Shown here piece after piece: positions 23,689 through 34,700 of a DNA stretch of 64,000 nucleotides. Source of the DNA: Cryphonectria parasitica EP155 (lineage: Eukaryota; Ascomycota; Sordariomycetes; Diaporthales; Cryphonectriaceae); the NCBI RefSeq assembly GCF_011745365.1, contig NW_024468919.1, positions 124,001 through 188,000 of the forward strand, read 5' to 3'. The notes beneath the pieces are model-generated. The model did no database searches. It was not told the origin of the DNA and worked only from the letters and a program-made list of their open reading frames with translations. Every line of letters starts with the position of its first letter. The stretch's first letter is position 1. The position numbers and the translations under genes were made by a program.

Positions 23689-24575
23689 GCGAGCAAGCAG
23701 TGCTGAGCAAGCAGTATGCAAGCAGCGTGCGAGAAGCGTTCAGAAGAGATTCAGAGCATTCGAGTTGCTAAGCTAGAGCATACAGCGAGCAAGCAGTATT
23801 GAGCAAGCAGTATGCAAGCAGCGTGCGAGAAGCATTCAGAAGAGATTCAGAGCATTCGAGTTGCTAAGCTAGAGCATACAGCGAGCAAGCAGTGTTGAGC
23901 AAGCAGTATGCAAGCAGCGTGCGAGAAGCATTCAGAAGAGATTCAGAGCATTCGAGTCGCTAAGCTAGAGCAAACAGCGAGCAAGCAGTATGCAAGCAGC
24001 ATGCAAGAAGTATTCAGAAGAGATTCAGAGCATTCAAGTTGCTAAGCTAGAGCAAACAGCAAGCAAGCAGTATGCAAGCAGCATGCAAGAAGCGTTCAGA
24101 AGAGATTCAGAGCATTCGAGTCGCTAAGCTAGAGCATACAGCGAGCAAGCAGTGTTGAGCAAGCAGTATGCAAGCAGCATGCAAGAAGCATTCAGAAGAG
24201 ATTCAAAGCATTCGAGTTGCTAAGCTAGAGCATATAGCAAGCAAGCAGTATTGAGCAAGCAGTATGCAAGCAGCATGCGAGAAGCATTCAGAAGAGATTC
24301 AGAGCATTCGAGTTGCTAAGCTAGAGCAAATAGCAAGCAAGCAGTATACAAGCAGCATACAAGAAGTATTCAGAAGAGATTCAGAGTATTCGAGTTGCTA
24401 AGCTAGAGCAAACAGCGAGCAAGCAGTATGCAAGCAGCATACAAGAAGCATTCAGAAGAGATTCAGAGCATTCGAATTGCTAAGCTAGAGCAAATAGCAA
24501 GCAAGCAGTATGCAAGCAGCGTATGAGAAGCATTCAGAAGAGATTCAGAGCATTCGAGTTGCTAAGCTAGAACAA
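23689..24575 (+). repeat. Tandem array of about 83/95-bp units
   Basis: Ten imperfect copies, recognisable by the constant core CAGAAGAGATTCAGAG and the word TTGCTAAGCTAGAGCA. The long unit has an extra GCAAGCAGTRTTGA segment. Variation is dominated by C/T and A/G changes. Confidence 0.85.
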
Positions 24576-24905
24576 AGTATATTTTTCGCTATTCGAGCAA
24601 GAGAGCAGAATAAGCAAGCAGTAGATCTGAGTATCTTCTGTTTTCGAGAGTATATTCTTCGCTATTCAAGCGAGAGAGCAGAATAAGCAAGCAGTAGATC
24701 TGAGTATCTTCTGTTTTCGAGAGTATGTTCTTCGCTATTCGAGCGAGAGAGCAGAGTAAGCAAGCAGTAGATCTGAGTATCTTCTGTTTTCAAGAGTATA
24801 TTCTTCGCTATTTGAGCGAGAGAGCAGAGTAAGCAAGCAGTAGATCTGAGTATCTTCTGTTTTCGAGAGTATGCTCTTTGCTATTTGAGCGAGAGTGCAG
24901 AGCTG
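24576..24905 (+). repeat. Tandem array of 73-bp units
   Basis: Five copies beginning near 24577, 24650, 24723, 24796 and 24869, with the shared words TTCGCTATT and GTAGATCTGAGTATCTTCTG. The spacing is regular at 73 bp. Confidence 0.85.
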
Positions 24906-25309
24906 AAGCAGAGTATCTACTTAGCAACTGAAGTTGCTTGAATATTAGATTGCAAACCAATTATTCTTCTGCATCTAGCAGTAAAGCGAAGTATAGCAAT
25001 AGCTTCAGAGTTGCTAGAGAGCAACTTTCAAAACAGAAAGCTGTAATTATCTGTTATAGCTGTAGGAATGCTATCCTGGATGCTAAACTTCTTAGCTGCA
25101 AACCAAGTCTCTGATAGAAGGCTTGCAATCTATATCAAACAGCTTTAAGTTCTGAAGAGTGCCTGAATAAAGCGCTGAGGGAGCAGCGACTGAGCAGCGT
25201 ATATAGCGCGGGTATTGCACTCGGAAGACTTACGTCTGGAATGTGATTAAAAAGAGATTTTTTTTTTACAGGCTTCGGGGACGAAGCTAGAAGAGAAGGA
25301 GGGAGATGG

Positions 25310-25915
25310 TTGAGAGGCCTTGAGAAGCCTTGAGAGGCCTGAGGCACTGAGAGATCTTGAGAGGCCTTGAGAGGCCTGAGGCACTGAGAGATCTTGAGAG
25401 ACCTGAGGCACTGAGAGACCTTGAGAGACCTTGAGTGGCCTAGAAGCCTGAGGCACTGAGAGATCTTGAAAGGCCTTGAGGAACCTGAAGCACTGAGAGA
25501 TCTTGAGAAGCCTTGAGAGGCCTGAGGCACTGAGAGACCTTGAGAGGCCTTGAGAAGCCTGAGGCACTGAGAGATCTTGAGAGGCTTTGAGAAACCTGAG
25601 GCACTGAGAGATCTTGAGAAGCCTTGAGAAGCCTGAGGCACTGAGAGACCTTGAGAGGCCTTGAGAAGCCTGAAGCACTGAGAGATCTTGAGAGGCCTTG
25701 AGGAACCTGAGGCACTGAGAGATCTTGAGAGGCCTTGAGAGGCCTGAGGCACTGAGAGACCTTGAGAGGCCTTGAGAAGCCTGAGGCACTGAGAGACCTT
25801 GAGAGGCCTTGAGAAGCCTGAGGCACTGAGAGATCTTGAGAGGCTTTGAGAAACCTGAGGCACTGAGGGATCTTGAGAAGCTTTGAGAAGCCTGAAGCAC
25901 TGAGAGATCTTAAGA
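25310..25915 (-). repeat. Tandem array of 37-bp units
   Basis: About sixteen copies with consensus words GCACTGAGAGATCTTGAGA and GGCCTTGAGAAGCCTGA. Most neighbours are 36-37 bp apart. All three minus-strand frames are open through the array because 37 is not a multiple of three and the unit has no stop in any minus frame. Confidence 0.88.
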
Positions 25916-26081
25916 GCCTGAAGCATTGAGAAGGCGTAGGAGCAGCTAGGAAGCAGCGAAAGCCTGGAAGCAACGGAAGCTTGGGAGCAACGGAAGCTTG
26001 GGAGCAACGGAAGCCTGGAAGCAACAAAAGCTCGGAAGCCTCAAAGGCCTTGAGGACAAGGCCTGATAAGGGGGGACAATC

Positions 26082-26295
26082 TGTCAGGGCCGATTGTGCC
26101 AGCAAGGCTCAGGGCCAGCTAAGCCAGCTGGATTACGGATGACTAAGCAATATGCGGCTATAAAGCGGCTTTCTAGCCACGTCAGCACTGCTGAGCAGAA
26201 CTTAGCTCCTTAGGCCTCAATGTTATTCTGGTTGTATACCCCTGAAAGAGAGAAAAGACCTCGCCACATTGCCTTTGCAACCTTTCCACCTGACA
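26082..26295 (+). repeat. Right LTR
   Basis: 214 bp, TGT...ACA ends, preceded by a purine-rich tract and followed by the target duplication TTTGG. Confidence 0.9.
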
Positions 26296-26350
26296 TTTGG
26301 AATACAATTGAATGAAAAAACGCTATCAAACTAAAGGGGGTTGAAGAAGC

Positions 26351-26409
26351 GGTGTGGCTGACCAGGGTGGGCGGAAACTACGGATGGGCGGAAACCCCCC
26401 CCTTTGACT
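26351..26409 (-). repeat. Right terminal inverted repeat
   Basis: 59 bp, exact reverse complement of the left end, followed by TA. Confidence 0.93.
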
Positions 26410-26411
26410 TA

Positions 26412-27670
26412 ATATCTTAACTTTCTACATCAAAAGCCAGCCGAGAAAGCTTCTCTTATGGGTATTGACGAATTTGCTTTGGAACCAGGCTTCTATCTAG
26501 GTAACGTAAGCAAGCAAACGCGTCGCAGATATATATGGACTATTGTGTTGGTACTTCGCCTTCAATCATGCATTGCATGTGCGCATCAACTTTCGCAGTA
26601 CTAGAGCAGAACAAGTGGTTGAAGTCGACACCAAGCATCAACGACTTGATCACCGCAACCAATTTGGAGGATACTGACGGGGCAGCTATCATTAAATAAC
26701 AATTGATCAATAGAATGTCGCATGTCGACATTTCCTTGCCATCTTGTTCTTGGGAAAAGGGGGGGGGTTAATGGGGGAAAAAATCTCTATCTCTATTCCC
26801 GGCACTCAGTATTTCGTCGTCAATAGGCAACTCAGGGGCGGTGAATTGGGTCAGGTAGATACATGTGGGTTTTAGGATTGAAAAGTTGTCTCATGACTAG
26901 TTAATCAGCAATGGAGGGTCTTTGCTGAACTCACGCCCACATGTACAAGGCAGCAACAGGGATTCCGGCATCTGAACAGGAAGGCAGATGGAACAGTTTG
27001 ACCATATTCTCACGAATTGTTTCGTATTGCCCTTCCCAAGAGTAGCACCCGAATTGATTACTTAAGTATACAGCATACTTCACTTCTGGGAGGTGGAGGA
27101 TAGCCTCGCTAGCCAACCTCGATGCCGCCAATATCAGCGAGTCAACCTCGGCAGAAATGCCAAAAGCCCGACCTGCAGGCGGACGGTGAGGGTTGGTTGG
27201 TGGGATCACTTGGGCGCACCGCCTCGTTTATCTCAGCTCCGGGATAACTTTGGAAGCAGCAAAAGGGTGAGACAGGTAAACCCAAACGGTCGTCCTCCGA
27301 AAGATAACTAATTGTTCAGTCGATAACTGACTGGGCTTCTCTCTCATCATTAAGCATGCTTCATGCCTGCTAACTAAGTTTGGAATAATGCCTGGCTATC
27401 CACTTTTCTCCCCTCCCCCTCCCCTTTCCTTACCACTCCAGTGGCCTCCCACAGCTACGCCCGCGCGCTAACACAGCAGTGGTATGTTGTATTGGTGCGC
27501 ATAGTTTCACCCCACAATCATCCCCGATTTGACTTTGCCCCTCGTCGTCATTAACATCTCCAAATCAAGATAAGCAGAGTTCACGAGAATTTCCTTTATA
27601 GTAAATTTACATCGTTATCCTTCCACATTCGGCCTGTGTCTATACGTACCGTACAGCATCGACTACCGCC
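26412..27670. other. Intergenic, possible gene remnant
   Basis: No complete gene. Two minus-strand open stretches (26931..27209 and 26540..26731) have protein-like composition and could be pieces of one decayed gene, but neither has an ATG start with a recognisable domain. A C/T-rich tract at 27404-27430 lies in the likely GH127 promoter. Confidence 0.35.
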
Positions 27671-29917
27671 ATGAATCCGCAAGACTCATTCATCTGGACG
27701 ACATTGCAACCGGAGTCCTTCTGGGCCCGGAAGCGCACTGTCGTTCTCAAGAATACAATTCCTTTCCAACTAGATATGCTCAAGTCCACGGGGAGATACG
27801 ATGCATTTGATCTACAGCGGCATCCTATCTACGACGATGAGCCCGCCACATGGCCTGTACCCAAGCATCTCTTCTGGGACTCGGATGTTGGGAAATGGAT
27901 CGAGGGTCTTGCCTACTTTGGGGACCTCGAGAAGGGCGATGATTCAAGTCTCGACCAAGCTGCCGAGGACCTCGTCCAGAAGATCAACAAAGCTCAGCAG
28001 GGAGACGGTTATGTGAATATTCATTTCACTGTCGTGGCACCCAAGGAACGTTTTTCCAATCTGAGGGATATGCACGAGCTTTACAACGCTGGCCATCTCA
28101 TCGAAGCTGCTCTGGCTCATCAGCTACGCTTCAAATCGGACCAACTCATGAAGCCGCTGGAGAAATACATCGAACTGCTGCATAAGACCTTCGGATCCGG
28201 CGAGGATCAAATTCACGGTTACCCAGGTCATCCCGAGATCGAGCTGGCCCTGATCCGATTTTACAAGCGAACCGGCAATGAGAAAGCTGTGCAGCTCGCT
28301 CGGTATTTCGTCGAAGAGCGAGGTAACACGACTGGTGCAAATGGGAGGCACTACTTTGACGTTGAGGCTGAAGCACGAGGCGAGAGCGAACACACTGCAC
28401 CCTCGTACTACCCTGCGGCTCGGAGCTACTGGTAATCACGTCTCTTGTCTCTCTCTAGAAAGTAGAGTATTAGAGGACCGTTGACTGACAAATCAGTATA
28501 GGTACAACCAGGCACATAAGCCAATTCTCGAACAAGAGACCATTGAGGGCCACTCTGTCAGAGCAATGTACCTTTTGACCGCCGTCGCCGATTTGGCCGT
28601 CCTCGATCCCAAGACCTTTGGCTCAAAGTATTTGCCTGCGCTCCGGCGACTATGGAGCAACATGGTAAACCAGAAAATGTACCTGACAGGTGGAATCGGA
28701 GCCATCAAGCAATGGGAAGGCTTCGGGATTAACTACTTCCTGCCTCAGTCCACAGATGAGGGCGGGTGTTACTCCGAGACTTGCGCGGCGATTGGCGTTA
28801 TGATGCTGGCAGAGAGGATTCTGCAGGTGCGTAATCGTCCACTATAGACTGCTGTGACCTGCGTGACATATGTGATTCTTGAAACTGACATGGGTCAGAT
28901 CGACCTCAACGGCCAATACACGGACATTCTTGAGCGTGCTCTGTACAACGCCATGCTCACTGGTATGTCTGTCGACGGCAAGGCATTCACTTATGTTAAC
29001 CAGATGGCTACCTCGGAGGAAGATGCGTCTAACAGGCGCGAGGAATGGTTCGAGTGCGCGTGTTGTCCGCCTAACATCGCCAGAGTTCTGGGGCATATCG
29101 GAGGTTACCTCTGGACTGCCAAGACGAACTCGCAATCCTCTGCTACTGTGAACGTTCACCTATACGCTTCTGCATCGATCAACTACACGTTGCAAGACAG
29201 TCAGGATAAGTTCAAGTTGAGCCAAAAGACTAATTATCCATGGGAGGGTACCGTCGACTTCGAGCTGGAGAACTCCTCAGGCCTTGACATTGAGATCAAC
29301 GTTCGGATACCGTCGTGGGCAGGAGACGCTTGGGATGTGAGCAGCACGTTCCTTTATGCATGACTCATTCATGTCTGTCTGCTAATCGCATCCTGAATTG
29401 TCAATAGGTTACTCCCAAGCCATCATCTACGTCTTTGAACAAACACTATCTACACCTCGATGCCGCCTATCTGAAGCAAAATCCCCAGTTCAAGCTTACC
29501 GTACCACTTACACCCCGCCTCCTCCGTCCCCATCCCTACACGCTGCAGCGCATTGCCGTCCTTGCCCGCGGACCTCTGATCTACTGCGTAGAAGACGTCG
29601 ACCACCCCTGGGTTGTGGACCACTTCAAATCTCTTGTGCTTCATCCGCAAATGACACGAGCGGCTACCCTCAGCAGCTATGTCGTCGAGGAGACGAAGAC
29701 GGACTTGCCTCTGGGCGAGCCCTACATTGGTATTACACTGAAAAATGGCGGGCTTGTGCTCCCGAAGGAGCGCTTGGCTCCTGCCTTGGAGGTTACAGGT
29801 CTCCAGGCACTCATTGTTGACAAGAGTAGCGTGGATCTTCATTTTGTGCCGTATTGGGCGAGGGCAAACAGGGGTGGGAAGCACCAGATGCGCGTCGGCA
29901 TTAGGACCTTGGATTGA
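27671..29917 (+). CDS. GH127 (DUF1680) beta-L-arabinofuranosidase-type enzyme
   Basis: Predicted 677 aa from four exons: 27671..28431, 28502..28826, 28899..29336 and 29408..29917. All introns are GT-AG with frame kept. The start ATG follows CCGCC. The GH127 fold is shown by an (alpha/alpha)6-type N-terminal domain with GDGYVN, DMHELYNAGHLIEAA and HGYPGHPEIELAL. The zinc/cysteine site is also visible: Glu346 and Cys348 in YSETC, and the Cys417-Cys418 pair in FECACCPPNIAR. In the characterised bacterial enzyme the first Cys of the corresponding pair is the nucleophile. No signal peptide is present, so it should act inside the cell on imported oligosaccharides, releasing L-arabinofuranose; related GH127 members act on other sugars. 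Its neighbour downstream is a sugar transporter in convergent orientation. Confidence 0.9.
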
Positions 29918-30170
29918 TTGTTATTTGGTTTACACGCATGCAGGTCAATATTGCTAGATTTATCTCAAGTAGCCCTTTAGATACATGATTACATCCTAGA
30001 CCTAACCAATTTCAAGCCAGCTGTCCCATTCAGTCCTCCTCCTCCTCCTCTTCATTCGTCAGTTACCCTTTCACGGATCTCTCATTTTCCTGCAAAGATC
30101 CGTAAGAGAACACCCCAAGAAACAAATAATGGAGCAGCATAATACTGTGATATGTAGTATTCTATGTGCT

Positions 30171-31995
30171 TCACATGACCTCATGAACAGCAGCATGGTC
30201 CTGTTTCTCCGAAACCGAGCCGACAAAAGACTTTTCGGTCACGCCGACGGCGAACTGATCGACTGTCGTGTACTTGAACTTGCGAGCAGGTACGTGGTTA
30301 TCGAACATGAGATCAATCTCGCCAAAAGTACGGTCCTTGGTTTCAGGCAGGCGGAACCAACACCAGATATTGCACAGAAGGTTGGTGCCGGCATAGAAAA
30401 GGCCGGCTTTGGCACCCCAGTTCCAGGCTAGAAAACACGGAGGAATTAGTCAGAGGTATTGATTGAATGCCACAGAAGTAATCAACCAAAAATACCTACA
30501 AGTTGCAGAAACCATACGAGGGGTGACTGAGTTGGAGAAAATTCCGGTCACGTTGTAAACGAAACGGCCGATAGTGATAGTCTTGTACCTGAGCCTGCCA
30601 GAAGGTGTCTCGGCGACGATAGGATAGCAGACTGGGCCGATGGTGGTCATATTGCACAAGGTCGAAATAACGAGCAGGATGCCAACGGCGAGCTGGGACT
30701 GGGTGCTGCTGTAGAAACCAAGAGCGCCGATGGCCACAAGACAGCAGAACATGAAGGCCATCCCACCCATGTACAATGTGGCGCGTCCCAGACGAGGCAT
30801 TAGCACCCAGCAGATGAGACCACCAATGATGTAGCTTGCCGAGAGTGAAATATTGAGGTCGAAAGCCTGGACTTCAGTGAAGCCGGCAGCCTCAAGAAAT
30901 TCGACCGAGAATCCGAGAATGGCGTTGCCGCAGAGAATCTGAGCAGCCCAGACAACGCAGTTGATCTCAGTACGGCGGAGGTTTGTGCCTTTGAAACAGT
31001 CGACAAACCTGGCGTCCTCTGTCTCGCGCTTCTCCAGCTCTGTCGTGTAGACGATGTACGCCAGGGAAGACTCGACTTGCTGATCACGCTCAGGCGTTTC
31101 CTGACGCAGCCTGGCGAGTGACTTGCGGGCCTCGTCGTGCTTGCCGCGACGGATACAGTTCCACGGCGACTCGGGGGCCAGATAAGCGGCGATGAACAAG
31201 GGAATAGGCCACACCCATTGTATGGCGAAGGGAAGCCTCCAACCGAGATCCCCAGAGACGTTAACAACGGCACGGACGACGCCGGACGAGAGCAGGATGC
31301 CGGCTCCCCAGCACATGCAGACATACGCTGTCACGTAAGGCCGGAGGACTGTAGGGACGACTTCTGACGCGTAGGAAGTCGAGAGGGTTTGGAACACACC
31401 CCAAGGGATACCGCACATGAATTCTCCGAAAGCGAGGACGGAGAGCGATGGCGCGAAGAAGGGGATGAAGATGGTGATCACCATCCAGAACATAAAAAAC
31501 ATCATAGTGGGACGACATCCGAACCTGTCCTGCGCAAAGGTATTGATTACCAGGCCAACCAGTTGTCCAATGACGGCCGAGTTGGACAAAACGGACTGCC
31601 ACTCTGCGGAGATGGCGTATTTCTGGAGCGCTGCATCGTATGTTCCGAAACGCGTTTGGAATTGGGTTTGTCCGTAGAAGGAGGTGATCTGAGAAGATGG
31701 ACTCAGTCACTACGACTCTCTCACCTGAATATTCTCTCTCTCTCTCTCTCTCTCTCCATATTAGGGAGCTACTTACAATGACCAAATCATATCCTTCCAT
31801 AATCAAACTGGTCGACAGGATCATAGCCCAGAAGCAAGCCTTCTTGTACTTCTTAATTGCTCCGCGGATGGTGAGCTTCTTATCCGCAGCATCAGACTCC
31901 TGGGCCTGACGGATAAGATCATGAGTATGCTCCGAGTCAAAGTCCAGGACTTTGAGCTCGTCCCGAGTAGGAACGATGACTTTGTCCTCCGACAT
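30171..31995 (-). CDS. MFS sugar transporter, maltose/alpha-glucoside type
   Basis: Predicted 554-aa proton-sugar symporter. Minus-strand exons are 31995..31777, 31688..30500 and 30427..30171. Intron 1 (88 bp) contains a (TC)n tract; intron 2 is 72 bp. The soluble N-terminus ends in KKYKKACFWAMILSTSLIMEGYD, typical of fungal maltose permeases. Family marks are DRFG after helix 2-3, YASEV near helix 4, PESPW at the start of the central loop, and RLPETKDRTFGEIDLMF near the end. The ATG at 31995 is preferred over the longer open frame because it gives the usual N-terminal length. It sits between GH127 and a secreted hydrolase and diverges from the latter, so it plausibly imports the sugar or oligosaccharide they handle. 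Exact substrate is inferred only. Confidence 0.88.
31733..31756 (+). repeat. (TC)n microsatellite
   Basis: Twelve uninterrupted TC dinucleotides on the plus strand, lying inside intron 1 of the minus-strand sugar transporter. Confidence 0.9.
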
Positions 31996-32278
31996 GATGA
32001 ATGGCGCCGCCGTAATGTGGTGTGTGGAGTAATAGCAGGCAGGTGTAAGTGCTTTGTTAAAATATATTGCAACCCTCCAGACGAGCTTAGAAGCGACTTG
32101 CCGTCGGCTAGACTTTGAGAGGACATCGTTAATGTTGCAATTAATATGCAAACGTGTTTCTTTACTACTTTACAACCCTCCGCGTAACCACCCACAAACA
32201 TCTCCGAAGGAACGATTTGGGGTAAGCAGAGAAAGTTGAACAACATCAGATGACAGGGAGAGACCAGCGGGCGCGGCT

Positions 32279-32336
32279 GTGGGGGTGGTTAGACTTCGGC
32301 TGCGGGGGTGGTCGAAAGCTTCGGTCGTGGGGGTGG
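32279..32336 (+). promoter_or_regulatory. Cluster of three CreA-type GYGGGG motifs
   Basis: GTGGGGGTGG at 32279-32288, GCGGGGGTGG at 32302-32311 and GTGGGGGTGG at 32327-32336, spaced 23 and 25 bp, embedded in an imperfect repeat (GGCTGTGGGGGTGG / GGCTGCGGGGGTGG / GGTCGTGGGGGTGG). They match SYGGRG, the known consensus of the carbon catabolite repressor CreA/CRE1. C2H2 stress-type factors bind similar sequence, so the bound protein is inferred. Confidence 0.6.
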
Positions 32337-32788
32337 AAGTTGATATTGGCGGAGGAGATTGTGCAAGCCGAAGCGAGCCAATAGGCGCTGGACTTGCAAC
32401 GGCCCATACAGGGTCTACTATTGAGCTATTGCATTCTTAGACCTTGCGTTGTTCTTAGAACCAAAGTTCTGGGCCCAAGGCACGGGGCAAAAGCAAGTTT
32501 GCCCTTTCGGAAGTGGAGGTGGTGGAGTTTATTGGTGTCGGTAACGGAGGTGATCTGACCGCACATGAGACTTCGGGATACACAAGGCATCATATCTCAC
32601 CTATTAGGTGGGATTGACTCGTTCCTTGCCGCTTTCTCCTTCGTGGAATATATCCATTGGTATGTGTAATGTCACCTAGTCCAAGCCTTTCGAATGGATC
32701 ATGGGATACGTTGACGATGTGGCATTTCCCATCTTGAAACGGATAGCCGGAGGACCTCAACCGGACTTATGGCAAACTTTAAAATAAT

Positions 32789-32796
32789 TATATAAA
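32789..32796 (+). promoter_or_regulatory. TATA-like box of the GH-A hydrolase gene
   Basis: TATATAAA, about 100 bp before the preferred ATG at 32893 and only 16 bp before an upstream in-frame ATG at 32812. This favours the downstream start. Confidence 0.5.
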
Positions 32797-32892
32797 GTCA
32801 CTACATCTCCTATGAGCAAAGATTCCTATGTAGTCTTTGGCAAATTGACTGTAGTCGTCGGATTCAACCACAAGAAACATTGCTCGTCTATT

Positions 32893-34462
32893 ATGGCTGC
32901 TGTTCTCTGTACATGCCTTGGCCTGCTGGCGGCCAAAGCCGTGGCCAATCCTCTCGAGCAGCGCCAGTCAACAGTGACGGCTGTCGTAAACTTTAGCAAC
33001 AATACAGGGACCCCCCAGCACCTCGCTTCCGGTACCCTCTATGGTCTGCCCGACGACACGACGCAGATCCCCTCTGAGTTCTTCACTGACATAGGCTGGA
33101 ACTACGAACGAGCCGGTGGTGCCCAAACGACTGGCAAGGGTTGGATCTGGGGTCTGACCGCATACCAGTGAGTCGTCTTAAAGACCCCTGGCGACAACTT
33201 ATGTCTCACTGAGACATACAGCCTACTAATCGCTTTTCTTCTTTTTTTCTTCCTGCTCTTGAAGGGAACGCTTCGCTACCGTTCTCGACAATTATGAGAC
33301 CACTAGGGCTCACGGCGGAACCTTCATCCTACTGATCCATGACCTGTGGGGTGCTGATGGCACTCAGAACTCTTCTGCGCCGTACCCAGGTGATGATGGT
33401 GACTGGACCAGCTGGGATGATTATCTGACCCAGCTCTTCTCGGACCTGAACGCCAACAGCATGACCACCGATCTGGTTGTTGATATCTGGAATGAGCCCG
33501 ACCTCACTACTTTCTGGGATCGTACCCAGACTCAGTACCTGGAGATGTGGGGACGGACCTACTACAGGTGGCGGTAAGTTGCGAATCGTGCAGACTGTGG
33601 GTGTACATTTTACTACCTAGGTATGCTGACGCTTCTGGTCGGTATGTATAGTGCGGAATATGGGACCAGCGTCCTCCTCTCGGGCCCTGCCAGTGCCGGC
33701 GAGCCCTTGACTTCCAACACCTGGTGGCAAGCTTGGGCATCCTTTGTCGCCTCCAACGACAGTGTTCCGGATCAGTACGCATGGCACATGGAAGGCGGCG
33801 GTGGTGACTTGCTGTCTGCCCACGGCGGCCTAGTCGCCTTCCAGAAGGAGTACGGCTTAGCCGCCAAGCCCATCAACATCAACGAGTACGGCACCTACGC
33901 TGAGCAGGTCCCCGCTGGGTCGGCATGGTGGATTTCCCAGCTCGAGCGTATTGGCGCCCATGGTCTGCGCGGGAACTGGCTTAGCGGCTACGAGCTGCAT
34001 GACTTCCTCGCTTCACTGCTGAGCAAGCCTGATAACCCCGACAATGGCGACTACTCAGCAACAGCAACAGGATATTACCCGAACGGAGACTACCAAGTGT
34101 ACAAGTACTACTACCAGAACATGACCGGCTACCGCGTCGGCACAACGCCATCCTCCGATCTGAAGCTGGACGCCTATGCCACCGTCGGCACGGGCACGGC
34201 GATTGTCCTGGTCGGGGTACGCATTACCACAGGCACCTGGACTCTGGAGCTCAACGACCTGTCCTCCATTGGTCTTCCCACCTCGGGGACCCTCAATGTG
34301 CAGACCTGGGGGTTCCCAGTCGCCTCTGACGTCCACTATGGCGAGGTTGATGGCCCGACGAATCTTGGTGTCTACGGTCATGCTTACACGGATAACACCG
34401 TCAGCTTCCCCGTCTACCAGACTGACGCAACCACCGCCTATGCCTTTGAGTTCTCAATCTGA
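32893..34462 (+). CDS. Secreted clan GH-A glycoside hydrolase (GH39-like)
   Basis: Predicted 464 aa from exons 32893..33167, 33265..33573 and 33652..34462. A signal peptide is clear (residues 1-18, ending AKAVA), followed by a short stretch to EQRQ that looks like a Kex2-type maturation region. An in-frame ATG at 32812 would bury the signal sequence and lies just after the TATA box, so 32893 is preferred. The catalytic domain has the clan GH-A pair: acid/base Glu169 in IWNEPD and nucleophile Glu273 in NINEYGT. The C-terminal 130 residues are beta-rich (LELNDLSS, LNVQTWGF), as in GH39/GH30-like enzymes with an accessory domain. It is probably an extracellular exo- or endo-glycosidase on plant or fungal polysaccharide; the family number is tentative. 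The exon 2 donor has a competing GTGGCG 8 bp upstream. Confidence 0.75.
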
Positions 34463-34700
34463 GGGAGTAAGGTTTGCTTATTGTGGGAAAAGTGGGGGGG
34501 AATGAAGACATTCGAAAGTGTAAATAAGCTGTGGCTCTATTTTATTTAAGATGCTGCATTAGGATATGGTACATAAGTAATTTGATACAATATACATCTA
34601 GTGCTCATTTGAGGCAATTGATGGAAATTATACAATGAAAATGGTGCGGATTGGAGAGCTGTATTTGGGACGTGTGGCGAAATAGAAGGTCGTTGAATCA

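Larger units (their letters stand above)
23261..26295 (+). mobile_element. Non-autonomous LTR retroelement with satellite interior
   Basis: A 3035-bp element with two 214-bp LTRs (23261..23474 and 26082..26295). It starts TGTCAG and ends CTGACA, flanked by the 5-bp duplication TTTGG (23256-23260 and 26296-26300). The LTRs differ at only three positions by my reading, all transitions. A purine run (AAGGGGGGA) just before the right LTR could be the polypurine tract, giving plus orientation. The 2.6-kb interior has no gag, protease, reverse transcriptase or integrase; it is four successive tandem-repeat arrays. This fits a TRIM/LARD-like passenger that would need proteins from another element. 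It lies inside the Fot1-like element. Confidence 0.88.
21512..26409 (-). mobile_element. Fot1/pogo-type DNA transposon, interrupted by LTR element
   Basis: The element is bounded by perfect 59-bp inverted repeats (21512..21570 and 26351..26409) beginning AGTCAAAGG, each flanked by a TA dinucleotide (21510-21511 and 26410-26411). This is the Tc1/mariner-pogo target-site pattern. Without the nested 3.0-kb LTR element and its 5-bp duplication the length is about 1.86 kb, the usual size of Fot1-like elements. It carries one minus-strand transposase frame broken by stop codons, so it is not self-mobile as it stands. Confidence 0.88.
31996..32892. promoter_or_regulatory. Divergent promoter of transporter and secreted hydrolase
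   Basis: An intergenic region of about 0.9 kb between head-to-head genes. It contains three GYGGGGGTGG motifs (listed separately) and a TATA-like box on the hydrolase side. No other gene is seen. Confidence 0.6.

Noticed and set aside
23689..24905. CRISPR-like array
   Set aside because: Units are contiguous tandem repeats without unique spacers, inside a retroelement of a eukaryotic genome.
25135..26105. Three overlapping minus-strand ORFs of 217-290 codons with repeated Ser/Leu-rich sequence
   Set aside because: They are readings of the same 37-bp tandem array in three frames within a retroelement; no start context or domain supports translation.
26540..27209. Possible minus-strand gene before GH127
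   Set aside because: Two protein-like stretches lack an ATG, a convincing join and any family match; kept only as a possible remnant.
30129..30431. Plus-strand ORF of 100 codons
   Set aside because: It is the antisense shadow of the last exon of the sugar transporter.
32812..32892. Earlier start of the GH-A hydrolase at 32812
   Set aside because: It would place about 27 residues before an evident signal peptide and begins only 16 bp after the TATA-like box.
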